A stretch of DNA of 64,000 nucleotides, from contig NC_072897.1 in the NCBI RefSeq assembly GCF_027943255.1, forward strand, positions 40,522,044-40,586,043, written 5' to 3'. A model generated the notes under the pieces. The model saw nothing but the letters and a program-made list of their open reading frames with translations, did not search any database and was not told the origin of the DNA. The position numbers and the translations under genes were made by a program. Positions within the stretch are counted from its first letter, which is position 1, and each line of letters begins with the position of its first letter. Shown piece after piece: positions 53,083-63,893 of the stretch. The DNA is from Anastrepha obliqua. Its lineage: Eukaryota; Arthropoda; Insecta; Diptera; Tephritidae.

Positions 53083-54303
53083 GTGATTCAGCACCCAAAA
53101 ACGGTCCCGACCGGAAGCACAGCTACTGCTAGCTCCGGTACCGAAGGATGGCTGCTTGTGAGGGTGGTAGACCCAGCGAAAGCGAGCTACCAGGATCGCA
53201 GAAATGCAGCCAGGCTCCTAAGGAGGGTGCACGAAACTCACCCAAAGGAAGGTGAATTGTCTCAGGAGTTGAAAGAGGCGATTGATAGAGCGAAAGCGAT
53301 CATTCCTGGTTTCAACCCCGACTTCAAACAAATACAATCGGCTCCAAAACGACAGCGGTCCTTGGAGGAGAATAAGCCAAGTGCAAAAAGGCACAAATCA
53401 ATGGGCGTGACGCCCAGAAGATCATTTGCGGAGGTTGCAAAAGACCGCTTTATCATAGGGGTCCTGGACGAAAACCATCCTGAAGGTATGATCCCCAAGG
53501 CCCAATGGAAATGGATAGAGGCCGAGCTAACGAAAGTGGCACTGAAGGTTATTCTGGAGAACCCCGGCCCCCCGCCTGCGTGTGAAGATCTAGGCTGGCA
53601 CCAAGGCCAGATAAAAATAATAGCGTGCGACGATGAGAGATCGGTCCATCTGTACAAAGAGGCCATCTCCAAAGTTGGAGAAGTGTACCCAAATGCCAAG
53701 CTAGTGGTCGTGGACAGGAAGGATATTCCGTCCAGGCCGCGAGCAAGGGTTTGGTTGCCTTCAACCATCGAAGACCCGGTAGAGATTATGAAGCTCATCC
53801 GGGTCTGCAATCCGGATATCCCGACGCAGGAGTGGAGGTACGTCAAAACCATTACCAACCAAAACAGCGCGGATGAATCGAAAGAGCAGAAGCGCGCCAC
53901 CATGCAGGCTCTCCTGCTCCTCACGGAGAACTCAATTGAACCGTTAGCGAAATGCGACGGGCAACTGAGGTACGGTTTTGTAAAGGTGAAGCTCCACATT
54001 TATAAAACCGATACGGATGCAATTGAGTTCCTCGCCACGAAGGAAAGCGAAAAGCCCATGAGGGAGCTGGAACCCATGAGCGAAACCGAGCCAATGAGCG
54101 AGGACGACCAGCCCACCGAAGAAGAATACGCCTCTTCAGGCTCAGAAATGGGCTTAGGGAGGTTGTACTTCGAACGGGAGGGTAAGTATCCTACACAACA
54201 GCGTAAGTACTCCGAAAGGGAACTCTTATGCGAAAGCAAAGAAGACCCAGACACAACATTAACAGCTGATGCATCTTCTTCAGATAAATCTACACCACTG
54301 TAA
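53083..54303 (+). CDS. LOA ORF1 protein (DUF4780-type), intact
   Basis: 406 residues. Residues about 20-75 form a charged helical region; RRSFAEVAKDRFIIGVLDEN begins the DUF4780-type domain at about residue 108, continuing with IPKAQWKWIEAEL, LGWHQGQIKIIACDD, AKLVVVDRKDIPSRPRARVW and IPTQEWRYVKTI, to about residue 300. The acidic, repetitive tail has METEPMSE-like steps. No CCHC knuckle is visible. It is presumed to bind element RNA and form the RNP. It overlaps ORF2 by 35 bases. An earlier in-frame start cannot be excluded, but the upstream region lacks a better ATG. Confidence 0.85.
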   Translation: MIQHPKTVPTGSTATASSGTEGWLLVRVVDPAKASYQDRRNAARLLRRVHETHPKEGELSQELKEAIDRAKAIIPGFNPDFKQIQSAPKRQRSLEENKPSAKRHKSMGVTPRRSFAEVAKDRFIIGVLDENHPEGMIPKAQWKWIEAELTKVALKVILENPGPPPACEDLGWHQGQIKIIACDDERSVHLYKEAISKVGEVYPNAKLVVVDRKDIPSRPRARVWLPSTIEDPVEIMKLIRVCNPDIPTQEWRYVKTITNQNSADESKEQKRATMQALLLLTENSIEPLAKCDGQLRYGFVKVKLHIYKTDTDAIEFLATKESEKPMRELEPMSETEPMSEDDQPTEEEYASSGSEMGLGRLYFEREGKYPTQQRKYSERELLCESKEDPDTTLTADASSSDKSTPL

Positions 54304-55948
54304 AGAAGCCTGCCTTGCCCTCCTGGATCGTCTGGCAAAAGATCAGCCGGATGTAGTCCTCATCCAGGAACCCTGGGTACGGAATGGCGAAATCTGCGGT
54401 CTGAGGACATCAGGTTACAAAGTATACAAGCCTAATTGTGAAGGTACTAAAAGAACATGCATAATGGCAAAAGTACATCTTAATATATTTATGATTCAAA
54501 ATTTCAGTAACGCAGATACTACGACGGTTAGCTGGGAAGTGAGCGGAAGCAACACCTGGCTAACCTCGTTCTATTTTGCCGGAGACGACACAGGTCCACT
54601 GCCGTCGCCGCTAATAAGAAGCCTTGTGGAAGACTGCAAAGCTCACAACCGCAAACTAGTACTAGGAGGTGATGCCAATGCCCACCATACCATATGGGGG
54701 AGCTCGGATACTAACGAACGAGGTGAATCTCTCTTTAATTATATTATATGTAGTAAGCTTTTAGTGTGTAACAAAGGCAACGAACCTACATTTATTACGC
54801 GCAATAGACAAGAAGTTCTTGATATTACGCTAGCTTGTCAAACCCTTTACGGAAAGATGACGCAGTGGAGGGTTCAGAATGAACACTCTTACTCCGATCA
54901 TCGCTACATAGAAATAAAATTTGGGGGAAACAACCCACGGGCTCCACCCGCCAACAGGAACTTGAAAAAGACCAACTGGCATATATATAAACGGGAACTT
55001 AAGGAAAGACTTCCAAATTCCCAAAATATTACTATTGAAGACAGAGAATCATTGAACGAACACGTACAAACCATTACGGAGGTCTATAGAGCTGCACTAA
55101 ACAAGGCTTGCCCTTTAACTAGGTATAAGGGGAAGAAAAAGCCGCCCTGGTGGTCAGAAGACCTGTCTACATTAAGCAACGACAGCAGGAAACAGTTTAA
55201 TAGAGCGAAACCGACACGTGAGAGCAAAGACTGGGACTGCTACTACAGTAAACTAAAAATTTACAAAAAAGAAGTTAGGAAAGCGAAAAGGTCTGGTTGG
55301 AGAACGTTCTGTGGAGAAATCGAAGGAACCACAGAGGCTTCCAGACTGCGCAAAATCCTCTCAAAAAAACACAATCCCACCGGATACCTCCAAAAACCGG
55401 ACAGGAGTTGGACTACTTCGAGTGACGAAACTTTGAAGTTGCTGGTGGACACACACTTTCCCTGCAACGAATCTTCTAACATAGTAATCGACAATGGTAC
55501 AGAAAGACCAAACTCTGACATTGAAGAAATAATCACTGAAACTAGGATAACCTGGGCAGTGAACACGTTCAAACCATTTAAATCACCGGGCCCAGATGGA
55601 TTATTCCCGGCCCAAATACAACATTCACTCAACTACATCATGGAGTGGTTGACGGTCATATTTAAGGCCGCTCTGAAACTGAGAAGTGTCCCATCAACAT
55701 GGAAAGAGGTAAAAGTGGTCTTTATCCCTAAAGCGGGAAAAAGTTCACACACAACACCTAAGGATTTCAGGCCAATTAGCCTATCCTCCTTTCTGCTAAA
55801 GACATTAGAAAGAATTTTAGAAGAGCATATTAGGGCTAACATTAGCCCTAATAAGCTCAGCATCTCACAACATGCGTACTGTAAAGGGAAATCAACTGAA
55901 ACAGCACTTAACTCACTTGTTACAGAAATTGGGATAGTCAATGTATAA
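54269..55948 (+). CDS. LOA ORF2, 5' part: endonuclease and RT start
   Basis: 559 residues, open to a frameshift. Apurinic-type endonuclease: QINLHH start, E34 in LIQEPW, D135 in GGDANAHHTIWG, SDH at 209-211. RT entry then follows: FKSPGPDGLFPAQIQ, PKAGKSSH, FRPISLSSFLLKTLERI and QHAYCKGKSTETALNSLV. It ends as EIGIVNV-stop, where relatives continue through EI...YNKEF, so the original ORF2 continues in the next frame at about 55941. The start codon lies inside the end of ORF1 in another frame, so translation probably depends on reinitiation or a frameshift. Confidence 0.85.
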   Translation: MHLLQINLHHCKEACLALLDRLAKDQPDVVLIQEPWVRNGEICGLRTSGYKVYKPNCEGTKRTCIMAKVHLNIFMIQNFSNADTTTVSWEVSGSNTWLTSFYFAGDDTGPLPSPLIRSLVEDCKAHNRKLVLGGDANAHHTIWGSSDTNERGESLFNYIICSKLLVCNKGNEPTFITRNRQEVLDITLACQTLYGKMTQWRVQNEHSYSDHRYIEIKFGGNNPRAPPANRNLKKTNWHIYKRELKERLPNSQNITIEDRESLNEHVQTITEVYRAALNKACPLTRYKGKKKPPWWSEDLSTLSNDSRKQFNRAKPTRESKDWDCYYSKLKIYKKEVRKAKRSGWRTFCGEIEGTTEASRLRKILSKKHNPTGYLQKPDRSWTTSSDETLKLLVDTHFPCNESSNIVIDNGTERPNSDIEEIITETRITWAVNTFKPFKSPGPDGLFPAQIQHSLNYIMEWLTVIFKAALKLRSVPSTWKEVKVVFIPKAGKSSHTTPKDFRPISLSSFLLKTLERILEEHIRANISPNKLSISQHAYCKGKSTETALNSLVTEIGIVNV

Positions 55949-57869
55949 TAAAGAATTCACACTGGTAGCCTTCCTAGATATCGAGGGCGCATTTAACAAC
56001 ATCCTACCGGATACCATAATAAAGGCACTGACGGATTTCGGGATCTCTGGCGCTCTGGTTGAGTTCATCAAAAACATGCTCTTGAGCAGATTTGTGATCG
56101 CAACCCTAGGGGACTCAGAGATCAAGAAAAAAGTTAGCAGAGGAACACCTCAAGGCGGCGTGCTGTCCCCTCTCCTATGGGTGCTGGCACTAAATTCATT
56201 GCTAAAGAGCCTAGAGGAGAGAGGACAACACGTAGTAGCATATGCGGACGATGTTGCAATGGTAGTAAGGGGGAAATTCCCCAATACACTCATCGAAGTC
56301 ATGCAGGATTCACTAAATATGGTTGAAAACTGGTCAAAAGCAAATGGGCTAAGCGTCAACCCCAATAAAACTGAACTAATCCTATTTACCAGGAAACACA
56401 AAATACCAAATATAACTCCTCCGACTCTAGGTGGAACGGCACTGTCATTTAGCGATGAGGCCCGCTACCTCGGTCTAATACTAGACCGAAAGCTAACATG
56501 GAAGGCAAATGTCGAAGATAGAGTAAAAAGGGCGACAATAGCACTATACTCTTGTAAACAGCTGATAGGACTAAGTTGGGGTCTCTCCCCATCTATCGTA
56601 TACTGGCTGTACACGGCAATTGTCAGACCTATCCTAACATACGGCATATTAGTATGGTGGCCAGCTTTACATAAAGTGTACATTAAAAGAACCATGGCAC
56701 ACGTACAAAGAATGGCCAGTCTTTGCATCTGTGGGGCCCTCAGAACCACACCCACAGATGCACTAAACATCATGCTTAACATTTTACCAATAGAGCAGTA
56801 CGGTAAGCAAACAGCTGCCAAAGCAACTCTCAGACTAAAAGAAATCGGCCTACTCAGAACGAACCGAAGAGGACACTCCTCAATTTTAGAACAATTCCCC
56901 TGCATTCCCAACACAACGAATTTCTGTAGGACCAAGGACATCAATTTTAATAAATCCTTCGTCACAGTATTTCCTTCCAAAGAGGAATGGGATAACGGGC
57001 TCATTGTTAAGATAAATGACTTAAACATCTACACAGATGGCTCAAAACTGGATAATAAAGTAGGTGGAGGGGTCTACTCCGACAAACTCGGAGTACGCCA
57101 ATCATTTCGCTTACCTGATCATTGCAGTGTATTTCAGGCGGAAGTCACTGCCATAAAAGAGGGGCTTAAAGAAATAAAAACGAGAGTATTATCCACAAAT
57201 GAAATCTTCATTTACTCGGACAGTCAAGCAGCAATAAAAGCGCTGGAATCAAAAACGCACTCGTCAAAAACAGTTCTAGAATGTTTTAAACTACTAGATG
57301 ACGTATCTAAGTGCTACAAGGTGCACCTTATCTGGGTACCAGGCCACAGGGACATTCCAGGAAATTGTAAGGCGGATGAACTTGCAAGAGCCGGTACAAC
57401 GCTCGATCTCGAACCGGATAAGGCGCTGATACCCATGCCTATAGCCACTTGTAAATTACTTATAACCATCAAAAAGGTAAATACAATCTGGCAAAACCTC
57501 ACAATATGCGAACTAAGCAGACAGACATGGCCGAACTGGAACAGCGGTCGATCGAAGATCTTGCTAAGATTCAACAGGGAATCTATAAGAAAAATGATAG
57601 GTGTATTAACAGGTCATTGTTTAATAGGCAGCCACGCTAGAAGGTTAGGACTACCTTACTTCGATTTCTGTAGAAGCTGTCTAAATACAGAAGAAGAGGA
57701 AACAGTCAGACACCTTTTATGTGAGTGTGAAAGCCTAGCTAGGAGAAGGCTGCGCACCCTCGTTACAGCATTTCTAACCGATGTAGCGGATATAGCGCAT
57801 CTAAAACTAACGAAGCTCTGCTCGTTTATTAAAGCAACCGGATGGTTTGAAAGGGAACACGTAGAGTAA
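55941..57869 (+). CDS. LOA ORF2, 3' part: RT palm, RNase H, C2HC
   Basis: 642 open residues, the continuation of ORF2 after a single frameshift near 55935-55945. RT: AFLDIEGAFNN, SRGTPQGGVLSPLLWVLAL, Y101ADD in AYADDVAMVV, GLSVNPNKTELILF. RNase H: D366 (IYTDGSK), E401 (FQAEVTAI), D427 (IYSDSQAAI) and D479 (KADELA) form the catalytic set, with WVPGHRDIPGNC between. C-terminal zinc motif C577-x2-C580...H591...C594. It ends 83 bases before the CTAC tail. All catalytic residues seen are intact. Confidence 0.88.
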   Translation: MYNKEFTLVAFLDIEGAFNNILPDTIIKALTDFGISGALVEFIKNMLLSRFVIATLGDSEIKKKVSRGTPQGGVLSPLLWVLALNSLLKSLEERGQHVVAYADDVAMVVRGKFPNTLIEVMQDSLNMVENWSKANGLSVNPNKTELILFTRKHKIPNITPPTLGGTALSFSDEARYLGLILDRKLTWKANVEDRVKRATIALYSCKQLIGLSWGLSPSIVYWLYTAIVRPILTYGILVWWPALHKVYIKRTMAHVQRMASLCICGALRTTPTDALNIMLNILPIEQYGKQTAAKATLRLKEIGLLRTNRRGHSSILEQFPCIPNTTNFCRTKDINFNKSFVTVFPSKEEWDNGLIVKINDLNIYTDGSKLDNKVGGGVYSDKLGVRQSFRLPDHCSVFQAEVTAIKEGLKEIKTRVLSTNEIFIYSDSQAAIKALESKTHSSKTVLECFKLLDDVSKCYKVHLIWVPGHRDIPGNCKADELARAGTTLDLEPDKALIPMPIATCKLLITIKKVNTIWQNLTICELSRQTWPNWNSGRSKILLRFNRESIRKMIGVLTGHCLIGSHARRLGLPYFDFCRSCLNTEEEETVRHLLCECESLARRRLRTLVTAFLTDVADIAHLKLTKLCSFIKATGWFEREHVE

Positions 57870-60096
57870 GGATAAGCTCCAGTGGTATCACAATGGACCT
57901 GCCGAAGGTCTAAGTGTGTCTCACGACAACCACCCTACCTACCTACCTACCTACTTTTGAAATGATAAGCGGATACATAAAATTTATTACAAATTTTTTT
58001 ACGATTACATAAAAAAAAAAAAATTTAAAAACGAAAAAAAAAAAATTTCCACCGAGAATTGATGGCGAGTCACGTGGGGAGGATAAATACGCATAGCGTT
58101 TATTTCTGCGCCTGCGTTGTGAACAAAAGGTTTTGTGCATGCGCGCGACGCGAATAAATTTTAATAAAGTTCTGAAAGTAATTCATGAAGTTTTTCATTA
58201 CACACATATGTATGTACATAAATGAACGTATACTTTATATGTACATAAATGATGGTATATGACAATATACATAAGTACATAATATCAGAGAATGTTAATG
58301 CAATGAGAAGGTGCAAATGTTACTGTAAGCTTTTTTTAGTACAATTGAGATCTGAAAGATTTGTAATAAGGTCATTTAGCACACCGAGTTTATAGACACC
58401 TCACTGAGTTTTGCCCACACAAAAATTAGAAACACCACACATCTTTCACCTCAACACACAGCACATTTCTCACCTCGACATTAAACCAATTAAATTTGTA
58501 CTATTTTCGTATTTTTGAAATAATAAGCGAATACGTAAAATTTATTACATAATTTTTTTTTTTCAATTACATTAAAAAAAAAACAAACGATTTTAAAAAA
58601 TAAAATTTATAAAAAAAGTTTGCACCGGGAATTGAACTCGAGTCTAACATGTGGCGAGGAAAAATAGGCGGTGCGTTTATTTCTTCGACTGCTTATTTTT
58701 TTACCATTTTGTTACTTTTGAAATGATAAGCGGATACATAAAATTTATTAAAAATTTGTTTACGATTACATTAAAAAAAAAATTTAAAAACGAAAAAAAA
58801 AATTGGCGCCGAGAATTGATGCCGAGTCACATGGGGAGGATAAATACGCAGTGCGTTTATTTCTGCGCCTGCGTTGTGAACCAAGGTTTTGTGCATGCGC
58901 GCGACGCGAATTAATTTTAATAAAGTTCTGAAAGTAATTCATGAAGTTTTTCATTACATACATTCATAAATGAACGTATACTCTATATGTACATAAATGA
59001 TGGTACATGACAATATACATACATAATATGTATGTACATGTCAATAGGAGGTATTTGCATTAAGAAAAAAAAACGGTTTAAGATAAATCAACACTTAATT
59101 TATATTGTATGTCAATTTATAGTTTATGTATTCGACAGCATTTACATACATATGTAGGTATGTACATTTGTATATGAAAAACAATAATGCACAAGCGCAA
59201 GAACATCATCTTCCTTTCATACATATGTACATATGCATGTATGCCCAAATAACCTTGACTTATGTATGTACACAAGTCACAACACATCACATTCTTACAA
59301 GACAAATACACTTACGCACTAGCGAGTTTCTTCCTAACAAGTGCAAAAACAATTCTGCTCTATGTATGTATTATGTCCTAGCATATATACATACATATAT
59401 ACCTACTTGCCTTCTAAACTTCCTACAAAATAATTGTATTCATATGTTACTACATCCATGCACGTTCATACATTCAAGCATACATATACATATGCGCGAG
59501 CACAGCGCTCCCTTCTTGCTCCGTGTACTTTTGTCTTTCAGCAGTCGATATTCAAAATATTGTACTTACAAAAACACAATACTTTGATAGACGCAAAAGC
59601 AACAGCAAGCACAACGCGATGGCCGCTTTGCCACCACACATTCTAAAATGTTCTAGAACACAACAAAAACACATACCTCACATGCGCATGTCGCCCAAAG
59701 CTAAAATCTAAGCCTAGCGGCTACAAAAACAAAATACATTCGTAGACGCAGTCGCAGCAGCCATGATTCTATCAGCGACGGCGCTGAACAATTTGGAACA
59801 AAACAAAAAGTTCATTCATAAGTTAGAGCTCATATTTCAATTTCATTCATAAAACGAGCCGCCCATATGCCAATTTTCGCGACCATTCGAAAATAGTCAA
59901 TATTGGAATATTTCGCGTGGAATTATTTGCCAATATTTGATAAATCTTAAATTTTTGTCATGTCGAGTGGCCGCGGCTCCGTATGTATGTATGCACCCTT
60001 ATATGTATGTAAATATGTCTTCTAACTGTGCGACAGTCGCGAGTTAATGCGACTTCCAGCGAATCACACATTGCTGTCCGCAAAGCCGCATATATG

Positions 60097-60470
60097 TACC
60101 TTATGATCAGAAAGTACCGGGAATGTTTAAATTAAACAAAACAGAGTTAAATTTAAGGAAAATTTATATTATCTCCTTCAAAATATGACCCGTCTGAAGG
60201 AACACACATGTGCCAACGCTTAACCCAGTCCTCCAAACACTCCCGGCAGGCCGATTTGTATTCTCTTTGATCAGTGCGATGGCGCGTTATCACCATGCAA
60301 AATCTGAGAACGGTTTGCAACACACAGCATCTCTCTAAGGTTTCAAAACGGATAAATAATATTCTCTATTGACTGTCTGGCCCGATGGAAGGTACTCATG
60401 GTGGACTATGCCTTGGCAATCGAAGGAAACAGTCAACATCACCTTCCCGGTTCTTTTTGCTCATAGGGTA
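60097..60470 (-). mobile_element. mariner MITE embedded in C
   Basis: Starts TACCTTATGATCAGAAAGTA, ends TTTGCTCATAGGGTA. It lacks about 20 bases around 60310 compared with A2 (GTTTGCTCACATTTCCG segment absent). Confidence 0.8.
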
Positions 60471-60849
60471 TACATATCCCATGTGTCAAGTGTGCGCAGA
60501 AGCTTGTGTTCTGGGTTTGTTAGAATGGTGGTAGTTTGTACATATATTTAAACACATATGTGAGTATGCGCGTTAGGCTTCCTGGATGGATATTAGAATA
60601 TTTTCTCATCAATATGTGTATGTAAGTAGTTCAGATTTGACTGAAGAAATTAAATATAGGAATGCATATTCATATGATTGACTTTATGGCTGTTTTACAT
60701 ATAAATCAATTCAAATGAATAATGTTATATAGAAAATAAATTTCTAAATAACTGGTATTAGAAAAACCTGAATACACTATTTTAAATCAATTTCAATTAA
60801 ACCAAATATAAAAAATGAAATAAAAATATCGAATAAAAAACTGTGCACA

Positions 60850-60917
60850 GGATTTGAACCTGAGTCAAACATGAGACGATGTACTGCATATACGACACGT
60901 CTTTCACGATTGCGCTA
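60850..60917 (-). promoter_or_regulatory. tRNA-like Pol III promoter module in C
   Basis: Minus strand: A box TAGCGCAATCGT (complement of 60906-60917), B box GGTTCAAATCC (complement of 60850-60860), followed on that strand by TTTTTT (complement of 60835-60840). Same spacing as in B. Confidence 0.5.
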
Positions 60918-62034
60918 ATCTACAATTATTAATGATCTTTTCTAAATCACTCATTTATTCGATTCGCAGTTTTATATGTACATATTCTGCGTTAGTTGAA
61001 AGTTTGTATGCGTAATTATATGCATACGCATCTGTATATGCGCGTTTGGCTTTCTGGACGGATATTAGAATGATATTTTCTCATCAATATAATTTGGATT
61101 TGATGAAATAGATTATAGACATATGTACATATTTTCTGTTTTGATTGATTTATATAAAAATTAGGTCATATCCAGTATGAACTATTTTATACCGAAAAGA
61201 AATTTCCATTTATAAAATACAAAAAACAGTATTTTAAAGAAATTTTAATTAAAATAAACTCAAAAATTTTACCAAACTTTCCTGGTTTGAATTGTAAAAA
61301 AAAAAATGTGCAAGAAAAAAAATATGACTTCAGGACTTGAACCTGAATTAAATACGTGCAAAAACACAAAACGAATAACTCCGCCGACTTTAGCTTCTGC
61401 ACCACAAACTAACTACCGCGCGGCCTTCTTAATCGCAAATTTATTCGCTTCGATTTCCTTAGTAGTGTGCCGAAAAATCTTATGAACGTCCTCAGTAGTA
61501 TGGTAAACGCAGAAAATATCTGAATTCTTGTCCTAGCGTGGTAAGTAAATATAGAAACCCTCCACTCGCGTGGTAAATATCTGCAATTCCGACCTCTTCA
61601 GGAAAGTTGAATTTGAAATGACCTTATTATGAATCTATAAATTAGAACTCGAAAAAAGCTCTTTTAACATTTGCTCCTTCTCATTGCATTAACATTCTCT
61701 GATAATATGTATGTACATGTCAATAGGAGGTATTTGCATTAAGAAAAAAAGAATGGTTTAAGGTAAATCAACACTTATTTATATTGTATGTCAATTTATA
61801 GTTTATGTATTCGACAGCATTTACATACATATGTATGTATGTACATTTGTATATGAAAAACAATAATGCACAAGCGCAAGAACATCATCTATACTAATAT
61901 TATAAAGAGGAAAACTTTGTTTGTTTGTTTGTTACGAATAGGCTCAAAAACTACTGGACCGATTTTAAAAATTCTTTCACCATTCGAAAGCTACATCATC
62001 CACGAGTAACATGGATCATATTTTATTTTGGAAA

Positions 62035-63330
62035 TAGGGCTCGAGATATAGGTCAAAACGTGGACCCGGGTAACCTTCGGATGTGTATGTACAATATGGG
62101 TATCAAATGGAAGCTGTTTTTGAATGCATTAGTCCAGAGTATCTTTCATGCCGCTCCGTGACTAGGGTCTCGAGATAGAGACCAAAACGTGGACCCTAGA
62201 ATGTGTTTGTACAATATGGATATCAAATTGAAGCTGTTGGTGAATGCTTTAGTACAGAGTATTTTTCATGCCGCTCCGTGACTAGGGTCTCGAGATATAG
62301 GTCAAAACGTGGACCCGGGTAACCTTTGGTTGTGTATGTACAATATGGGTATCAAATGAAAGCTGTTGATAAGTGCTTTATTACGCGGTAATTTTCATAC
62401 CTATTGATGACTAGGGTCTCGAAATATATGCCAAAACGTGGACCCGCCGTGTCTTTGCACCGAATTAAACCAAATTTACACACATTGTTAAGGAGGTATT
62501 GAAGATGGTTTCCGTATAGTTTGGATACCTATTGGTAGATAGGGTCTCGAGATATAGGTCAAAACGTGGACCCGGGTAACCTTCGGATGTGTATGTACAA
62601 TATGGGTATCAAATGGAAGCTGTTGGTGAATGCTTTAGTTCAGAGTATTTCCATCCGCTCCGTGACTAGGGTCTCGAGATAGAGACCAAAACGTGGACCC
62701 TAGAATGTGTTTGTACAATATGGATATCAAATTGAAGCTGTTGGTGAATGCTTTGGTACAGAGTATTTTTCATGCCGCTCCGTGACTAGGGTCTCGAGAT
62801 ATAGGTCAAAACGTGGACCCGGGTAACCTTTGGTTGTGTATGTACAATATGGGTATCAAATGAAAGCTGTTGATAAGTGCTTTAATACGGGGTAATTTTC
62901 ATACCTATTGATGACTAGGGTCTGGAAATATATGCCAAAACGTGGACCCGCCGTGTGTTTGCACCGAATTAAACCAAATTTACACACATTGTTAAGGAGG
63001 TAATGAAGATGGTTTCCGTATAGTTTGGATACCTATTGGTAGATAGGGTCTCGAGATATAGGTCACAACGTGGACCCGGGTAACCTTTGGATGTGTATGT
63101 ACAATATGGGTATCAAATGGAAGCTGTTGGTGAATGCTTTAGTTCAGAGTATTTCCATCCGCTCCGTGACTAGGGTCTCGAGATAGAGACCAAAACGTGG
63201 ACCCTAGAATGTGTTTGTACAATATGGATATCAAATGAAAGCTGTTGATAAGTGCTTTAATACGGGGTAATTTTCATACCTATTGATGACTAGGGTCTCG
63301 AAATATATGCCAAAACGTGGACCCGCCGTG
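62035..63330 (+). repeat. 120/129-bp minisatellite array in E2
   Basis: About ten units of the same repeat as in E1 (GGGTCTCGAGATA, CAAAACGTGGACCC), with three copies of the longer variant containing CACCGAATTAAACCAAA (about 62458, 62960, 63338). Fewer units than E1, so array length varies between copies. Confidence 0.9.
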
Positions 63331-63377
63331 TCTTTGCACCGAATTAAACCAAACTTACACACATTGTTAAGTAAGTA

Positions 63378-63581
63378 TTGAAAATGGGTTTCGTAAAGGT
63401 TGGTTGTAATTCGGAGCAGTGGCAACGGGTACATCGTTCTTTTGAGCCAGCCATAATGTCGCTTAGTTTTCTAACGCTTGGGGCGGAACTGAACTGTCAA
63501 ATTGACAGTGTGAGTTACAATGTGTCAATATTTCTTTCTGATTTGGATGCCATAAGGAAAAAACGTAAGTGCAACATGTAA
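63378..63581 (+). CDS. 67-residue ORF, E2 copy, probably not a gene
   Basis: Same frame and length as 14048-14251, with four residue changes. It ends KKRKCNM. See that entry; no function recognised. Confidence 0.2.
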   Translation: MKMGFVKVGCNSEQWQRVHRSFEPAIMSLSFLTLGAELNCQIDSVSYNVSIFLSDLDAIRKKRKCNM

Positions 63582-63758
63582 AAATTGTTTGTGAATTTTT
63601 TTGGAGTGGATTTTGGAACAGTGAATAATTTCTTACGAAATTTGAGAATTTAATGTGAAATCCGAATGAAATTATGTGTTCGTGGAAAAAACAATTTTTT
63701 TCGTTTTTTTTTGTTGAAAAATATAAATGGTTAATGGTTAAAAAAGTTCCAATGCTTA

Positions 63759-63893
63759 ATAAAACATATAAATTGAAACGAAAAATTCATGGATGATCAG
63801 GAAAAAAGACGATTGTTTATTCATATGCGTTGATTTGAAATTTAAAAACAATCTTCTTTTTTCCTGATTTTCAATTTATATTTTATATTTACT
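63759..63893. repeat. long imperfect hairpin at the E2 3' side
   Basis: ATCAGGAAAAAAGACGATTG and, inverted, CAATCTTCTTTTTTCCTGAT face each other across about 30 bases, and the pairing extends outward (ATATAAATTGAAA with TTTCAATTTATAT). E1 contains only the left arm, ending at GCGTTG, so in E2 the right arm comes from outside the shared element or from a second, inverted copy of its end. Confidence 0.75.

Larger units (their letters stand above)
52471..57952 (+). mobile_element. LOA-like non-LTR retrotransposon 3, near-intact
   Basis: 5,482 bp, flanked by the 11-bp duplication ACTTTTGAAAT (52460-52470, 57953-57963); the empty site is visible in copy C near 58711. 5' UTR, ORF1, ORF2 (EN, RT, RNase H, C2HC) and a 3' UTR ending in four or more CTAC repeats instead of poly-A. 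Only one frameshift is apparent in ORF2, so it is young relative to its surroundings. RNase H and the DUF4780-type ORF1 place it in the LOA group of the I superfamily. Confidence 0.92.
58286..61701 (-). mobile_element. CAGAGAATG-family element C, full length, inside D
   Basis: 3,416 bp, CAGAGAATG at 58286 and CATTCTCTG ending at 61701, with an exact ATAATAT duplication (58279-58285, 61702-61708). It lies in reverse orientation relative to B. Order on the plus strand: one A-B dimer (about 58500-58860), the shared spacer, the mariner MITE (60097-60470), A/B-box module (60850-60917), B-box module (61333-61343). It differs from B mainly by one fewer dimer and a shorter MITE. It has inserted into a copy of its own family. 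Confidence 0.9.
52015..61887 (-). mobile_element. CAGAGAATG-family element D (reverse), interrupted three times
   Basis: Starts CAGAGAATGTTAATGCAATG at 52015 (left flank GTTGAGC). Its own pieces are 52015-52470, 57953-58285 and 61702-61887. They are separated by a LOA element (TSD ACTTTTGAAAT), by copy C of the same family (TSD ATAATAT), and finally cut by Helitron-like E2 at 61888. Its other end is outside the window or lost. It lies in inverted orientation to B, only 137 bases away. Confidence 0.8.
61888..63840 (+). mobile_element. Helitron-like non-autonomous element E2
   Basis: Starts TCTATACTAATATTATAAAG after CATCA of element D; copies B and C show the uninterrupted site CATCATCTTCC, so it entered between A and T, as Helitrons do. 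It carries a shorter minisatellite array than E1 and the same downstream segment with the 67-codon ORF. It agrees with E1 up to CATATGCGTTG (about 63832), then differs. Confidence 0.65.

Noticed and set aside
53262..53999. 245-codon minus-strand ORF
   Set aside because: Shadow of LOA ORF1, which is intact on the plus strand and matches a known domain.
56465..57028. 187-codon minus-strand ORF
   Set aside because: Shadow of LOA ORF2, which has all catalytic motifs on the other strand.
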